Shown here piece after piece: positions 6,209 through 8,322 of a stretch of DNA of 8,322 bases. Where the stretch lies: contig QNFK01000056.1 in assembly GCA_003645495.1 (NCBI GenBank), forward strand, positions 1-8,322. Reading direction: 5' to 3'. The position numbers were made by a program, and so were the translations under genes. The stretch comes from Gammaproteobacteria bacterium. GTDB lineage: Bacteria > Pseudomonadota > Gammaproteobacteria > Steroidobacterales > Woeseiaceae. The notes below the pieces were generated by a model. It saw only the letters and a program-made list of their open reading frames with translations. It did no database searches and was not told where the DNA came from. The first letter of the stretch is position 1. The number at the start of each line of letters is the position of its first letter.

Positions 6209-6337
6209 ATGACATATTCCGCGACACAGTTCTCTTTTTGCGTCGAGCAGGACGTTCCACTTCCGCGCACTCATCCTGAAATCGGGCAACTCAGGACCAG
6301 CTTTCCGTTAAGCTACGCGCAGCGGATTGACGTATGA
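6209..6337 (+). CDS. possible small ORF (42 codons) between xthA and the HD gene
   Basis: An ATG 10 bases after the xthA stop opens a 42-residue frame (MTYSATQFSFCVEQDVPLPR at the start, AQRIDV at the end). Its TGA overlaps the ATG of the HD-domain gene as ATGA. It fills nearly the whole gap between two same-strand genes. I recognise no family, signal peptide or membrane segment. There is no Shine-Dalgarno before the ATG, so translation would depend on restarting after xthA. It could be a leader peptide that couples translation into the HD gene, a remnant, or simply a chance frame. Confidence 0.25.
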   Translation: MTYSATQFSFCVEQDVPLPRTHPEIGQLRTSFPLSYAQRIDV

Positions 6338-7437
6338 AAGACGACGTCAGACCGATTGTCGGGGCAGCGGGTGCCGCAATCATCAAAAAGAAAAACAAAA
6401 AACTGATGACTCAGGATCGCCGTAATGATTACGACGTGACCAATACCGTACAGGTAAGCAATCCTGTCGCGGTTCGTGATGCCGTGTACGTGCTGTTCTC
6501 AGAGACCTTTCCCGGTGCGTCATTCGACAAGTTGTGGCTGGCGTTCTATGACTGCGCACGACTCTTTACCGGCCAGTATCCAGGCTATAACGGCTGCGAT
6601 ACGACCTATCACGATATGCAGCATACGCTGGACATGACGCTGGCATTGGCGCGCCTTGTTGTGGGTTACGAGCGCAGCGTCGATCCGGCAGAGCGCCTCG
6701 GCGCCAGCCGCGCGCAGATGGTCATCATTACCTCACTTTTTCATGATTCCGGTTACATCCGGCACAAAGAACGCGATAGCGATTTCAAAAACGGCGCGGA
6801 ATTCACGCTTTATCATGTATCAAGAAGTGCAGATTTCCTGCGTCGCTACCTGCCCAAGCTTGGCCTGACAAAAGATGTCGGCGTCAGCAGCATGATTGTG
6901 CATTTCACCGGCTATGAACTCGACCTCGACAAAATCGAACTGGACGACCCACGTGATGCGATTTGCGGTCACCTGCTCGGCACGGCCGACTTGATCGCGC
7001 AGATGGCCGACCGCTGCTACCTCGAAAAATGTCGTGACAGGTTGTACAACGAATTCGTTTTAGGTGGCATTGCTATTGAGAATGCTGAGCCAGGCGAGTA
7101 CGTGGTTCGTTACGAGTCCGGCATCGATTTGCTGAAGAAGACACCGATGTTTTATCAGCAGGTTTCGAAAGACCGGCTGCAGAAGAAATTTAACCGCGCC
7201 TATCGCTACGTTGAAGTTTTGTGTGATGGACAGAATCCGTACGTGGATGCGATCAAAACAAACCTTACGCATCTTGTGCGCGTACTTAAATCCAATAACT
7301 GGTCGCTGTTACGTCGGGATCCACCGTATTTTCTTGGAGTTAGTGACGCGGTTGAGAATGTGGAAGATATGGTGCGGGAGTTGCTTGCGGGAGTTCCTGC
7401 TCGGCATGATGTTTCTTCGGGGTTTCGTACGGCCTGA
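6334..7437 (+). CDS. HD-domain phosphohydrolase with class I cyclic-nucleotide phosphodiesterase-like metal site
   Basis: This 367-residue soluble protein has no signal peptide or membrane segment. Residues about 50-230 form an HD/PDEase-type helical domain. YHDMQHTLDMT (92-102) resembles the YHNxxHxxDV signature of class I phosphodiesterases: His93 would be the proton donor and His97 a metal ligand. His137-Asp138 in FHDSGY is the HD pair, and Asp219 in GTADLIAQMADR would be the last metal ligand. The second phosphodiesterase signature (HDxxHxG) is only partly kept, so the substrate could be another phosphoester. The C-terminal 130 residues are not recognised. The N-terminus has a Lys-rich patch (18-23), and Met25 (6406) is an alternative start. 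ATG 6334 has a weak GGA upstream and overlaps the preceding small frame. The gene is downstream of xthA on the same strand and convergent with the isomerase gene. Confidence 0.8.
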   Translation: MKDDVRPIVGAAGAAIIKKKNKKLMTQDRRNDYDVTNTVQVSNPVAVRDAVYVLFSETFPGASFDKLWLAFYDCARLFTGQYPGYNGCDTTYHDMQHTLDMTLALARLVVGYERSVDPAERLGASRAQMVIITSLFHDSGYIRHKERDSDFKNGAEFTLYHVSRSADFLRRYLPKLGLTKDVGVSSMIVHFTGYELDLDKIELDDPRDAICGHLLGTADLIAQMADRCYLEKCRDRLYNEFVLGGIAIENAEPGEYVVRYESGIDLLKKTPMFYQQVSKDRLQKKFNRAYRYVEVLCDGQNPYVDAIKTNLTHLVRVLKSNNWSLLRRDPPYFLGVSDAVENVEDMVRELLAGVPARHDVSSGFRTA

Positions 7438-7473
7438 GGCTATTCGCGGCTAAAGCCGGGTAACGCGCTTCTG

Positions 7474-8055
7474 CTAGCCCAGCCTGCCAATCGCCTCAGC
7501 AACAAAATCCAGCCGGTCATTCCCAAAAAACATTTCCCCACCAACAAAAAACGTCGGCGCACCAAAAATATCACGATCTATCGCCTCTGCCGTATTCGCT
7601 TTCAATTCATCCTTAACATCGTCCGCAGCAATCTTCTGCAACATCTCGTCCGCCGACAGGCCGGCATCTGTGATAATGCCCGCCAGCACCGACTCATCAC
7701 TCAGATCCTGCTGCTCTGCCCACATCGCATCAAACAGCGGTTGATGAAGTAACTCGAACACTCCTTGTTGCTGAGCAACCAGTGCCAGCCGCAATGCTTT
7801 AATCGTGTTTTGCGGAAATTTCGGATTCATCGCGTACGGTATCGAGTAGTGATCCGCCCAGCGTCTGGCATCGGCAAACAGGTACTTTCCTTTTGCCTTT
7901 ACTGTCGCTGGCGGCCGGTTGTCGGTCGCCTCCATCACAGCGCCAAGGAACATTGGCCGGTAAACAATTTCAGCATCAAGTTTCGCAAGCTGACTGTTCG
8001 CAAGATACGAGTACAGACTCACGTAGTCGTAAAAAAATTCTACCTTGGTTTTCAT
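7474..8055 (-). CDS. 2-hydroxychromene-2-carboxylate isomerase / DsbA-family thioredoxin-fold protein
   Basis: This complete 193-residue protein has the thioredoxin fold with helical insertion found in HCCA isomerases and kappa-class glutathione transferases. The N-terminal VEFFYDYVSLYSYLA (5-19) holds Ser13 at the position of the catalytic serine of HCCA isomerase. The usual SPYSY is SLYSY here, with Pro replaced by Leu. There is no CxxC, so it is not a disulfide oxidoreductase. Further marks are YRPMFLGAVME, FPQNTIKALR, and the C-terminal FGAPTFFVGGEMFFGNDRLDFV with the cis-proline at 167. HCCA isomerases use glutathione as cofactor in naphthalene breakdown, but many homologues sit outside such pathways and no catabolic gene is seen here. 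The start ATG overlaps the stop of the glutathione S-transferase gene (ATGA), indicating a two-gene unit. Confidence 0.92.
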   Translation of the reverse strand: MKTKVEFFYDYVSLYSYLANSQLAKLDAEIVYRPMFLGAVMEATDNRPPATVKAKGKYLFADARRWADHYSIPYAMNPKFPQNTIKALRLALVAQQQGVFELLHQPLFDAMWAEQQDLSDESVLAGIITDAGLSADEMLQKIAADDVKDELKANTAEAIDRDIFGAPTFFVGGEMFFGNDRLDFVAEAIGRLG

Positions 8056-8322
8056 CGGGCACCCATTACGACGTAGTTTGGTCTGGCCTTTATACGTTCT
8101 ATCCAGTCACGAATCGCCGGATACGGACCAAGATCGAAACCGCCCTCTTCAGCAACATGGGTATACGCGAACAGGGCGATGTCCGCGATATTAAATTTTT
8201 CCCCCGCGATGTAATTATGCTGCAGCAGTTGCTGTTCCATGACATCCAAAGCCTTGTAACCACCGGTTGTTTTTTCCTTCAGCGCAGCCTGTTTGTCCGG
8301 GGGATTGCCGAGATATTGAATT
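8052..8322 (-). CDS. glutathione S-transferase, C-terminal domain (5' end outside window)
   Basis: The frame is open to the right edge (first full codon at 8321-8319) and ends at TGA 8054-8052. The visible 89 residues are the helical C-terminal domain of a cytosolic GST. They include the conserved helix-capping segment YIAGEKFNIADIALFAYTHV, with the N-capping box residue and Asp of the (S/T)xxD type present as NIAD. It ends EGGFDLGPYPAIRDWIERI. The thioredoxin-like N-terminal half that binds glutathione is beyond the window, so the class cannot be fixed. An internal ATG at 8249 is not the start, since the frame upstream of it also codes for family-like sequence. Its stop overlaps the start of the isomerase gene, and both products are glutathione-associated families. 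Confidence 0.93.
   Translation of the reverse strand, partial: IQYLGNPPDKQAALKEKTTGGYKALDVMEQQLLQHNYIAGEKFNIADIALFAYTHVAEEGGFDLGPYPAIRDWIERIKARPNYVVMGAR

Noticed and set aside
7438..7473. Possible rho-independent terminator between the HD and isomerase genes
   Set aside because: CGGC-TAAA-GCCG near 7448-7459 gives only a four-pair stem and no T-run follows on either strand.
8052..8249. Short complete gene starting at ATG 8249
   Set aside because: The frame continues upstream to the window edge with GST-like sequence, so this is the tail of a larger gene.

Overview
The window reads as a chromosomal housekeeping stretch from a Gammaproteobacterium. The main clue is the glutathione reductase gene (gor) lying head to head with oligopeptidase A (prlC); these two are also near neighbours in enterobacteria. 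Composition looks moderately GC-rich by eye. A marine or sediment lineage is possible, but nothing here fixes the genus. No phage, defence, CRISPR, rRNA or tRNA locus is visible, and I see no clear candidate for an undescribed multi-gene system.

Left part (1-1391): the tail of a DUF1330 protein and a gamma-glutamylcyclotransferase-like gene on the plus strand, then a GNAT acetyltransferase on the minus strand. The two genes converge on about 310 bases that hold the most distinctive structure in the window. It is a 293-bp candidate miniature mobile element with 34-bp outer inverted repeats, a second nested pair of palindromic repeats inside, and a short direct repeat (TTAG) at both edges. The left copy of that repeat contains the stop codon of the upstream gene.

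Middle (1392-3409): on the minus strand gor is followed 14 bases later by a secreted DUF2147 protein. The Shine-Dalgarno of the DUF2147 gene overlaps the gor stop codon, so the two are very likely one operon. About 107 bases separate gor from the divergent prlC.

Right-centre (3410-7437): prlC, xthA (exonuclease III) and an HD-domain phosphohydrolase run on the plus strand. prlC and xthA overlap by ATGA. A 42-codon open frame fills the xthA-HD gap and also overlaps the HD start by ATGA. The HD protein carries the metal-site layout of class I cyclic-nucleotide phosphodiesterases.

Right end (7474-8322): on the minus strand a glutathione S-transferase (N-terminus outside the window) overlaps by ATGA with a 2-hydroxychromene-2-carboxylate isomerase/DsbA-like protein. 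With gor and the cyclotransferase-like gene, several genes in the window touch glutathione or thiol chemistry. Only gor is a firm functional call in that theme.
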